From contig JAFADT010000160.1 of NCBI GenBank assembly GCA_023424585.1, positions 1-14,034 on the forward strand: a stretch of 14,034 nucleotides of DNA. The letters are read 5' to 3'. This document shows positions 13,848 through 14,034 of the stretch, in pieces. Made by a program: the position numbers and the translations under genes. The notes under the pieces were generated by a model. That model was given only the letters and a program-made list of their open reading frames with translations, did no database searches and had not been told where the DNA came from. How positions within the stretch are numbered: position 1 is the stretch's first letter; each line of letters begins with the position of its first letter. This DNA is from Pseudomonadota bacterium (GTDB lineage Bacteria; Myxococcota; Myxococcia; Myxococcales; Myxococcaceae).

Positions 13848-14034
13848 CTTGCTGTGTCTTGCGCTCGCGGCGTCTCCCGGGATGTCGAGCCGGAGTGACC
13901 GCCGCGGCGGGGGCGGTTGAGCTCCGGTCGATGGCACCGTTACGGGTTTCGCCCGGCTCCGTGGCGTGCCCGTACACGGAGCGGGTGAGGTCAAGGCGCC
14001 ACGCGTCCGCCTATCTCCGGGAAGCGCTCATAGG
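13848..14034. other. Right-end region, no confident gene
   Basis: No frame in these 187 bp shows sustained coding bias. On the minus strand a frame entering from the right edge reads YERFPEIGGRVAP and stops at TGA 13991-13993. This could be the C-terminus of the next gene, but 14 codons are too few to judge. Confidence 0.25.

Overview
The window is very GC-rich (about 70 %), with a strong G/C preference at third codon positions, GTG as well as ATG starts, and purine-rich ribosome binding sites. Gene content (TPR proteins, many lone membrane proteins, a von Willebrand A protein, a predicted M91-type effector protease, a StyA-like flavoprotein) suggests a Myxococcota chromosome, perhaps Corallococcus or Myxococcus. 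The assignment is inferred from composition and gene style; no rRNA or other marker is present.

From 1 to about 9.2 kb every gene lies on the minus strand. In transcription order from the right they are: a StyA-like FAD monooxygenase with a probable C-terminal frameshift (9194 down to 7914 or 7852); two coupled membrane proteins sharing an ATGA overlap; a membrane-anchored protein made of seven exact 23-residue repeats; an FCP1/SCP-like HAD phosphatase; a TerB-like protein followed closely by an aspartyl/asparaginyl beta-hydroxylase; a DoxX membrane protein with two large inverted repeats in its leader; a DUF808/YedI membrane protein; a 67-codon remnant of a beta-sandwich protein; and a TPR protein that runs off the left edge.

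From 9.4 to 12 kb the genes are on the plus strand: a vWA protein, the 3' remnant of an isochorismatase-like hydrolase (N-terminal half missing, remainder frameshifted), and an exported protein with two tandem BamE-like modules, ended by a clear intrinsic terminator.

The right end holds a divergent pair separated by 253 bp. One gene encodes a Ser/Pro/Thr-rich protein with six glycine-rich heptads. The other encodes a zinc metalloprotease with an HELHH motif and an NleD/HopH1 (M91)-like C-terminal signature, followed by a strong hairpin. This pair is the best candidate for a specialised system (predation or competition effector plus accessory protein). The rest is mostly single-gene housekeeping or unknown function, with two decayed genes and one suspected frameshift. 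No RNA genes, insertion sequences or CRISPR arrays were seen.
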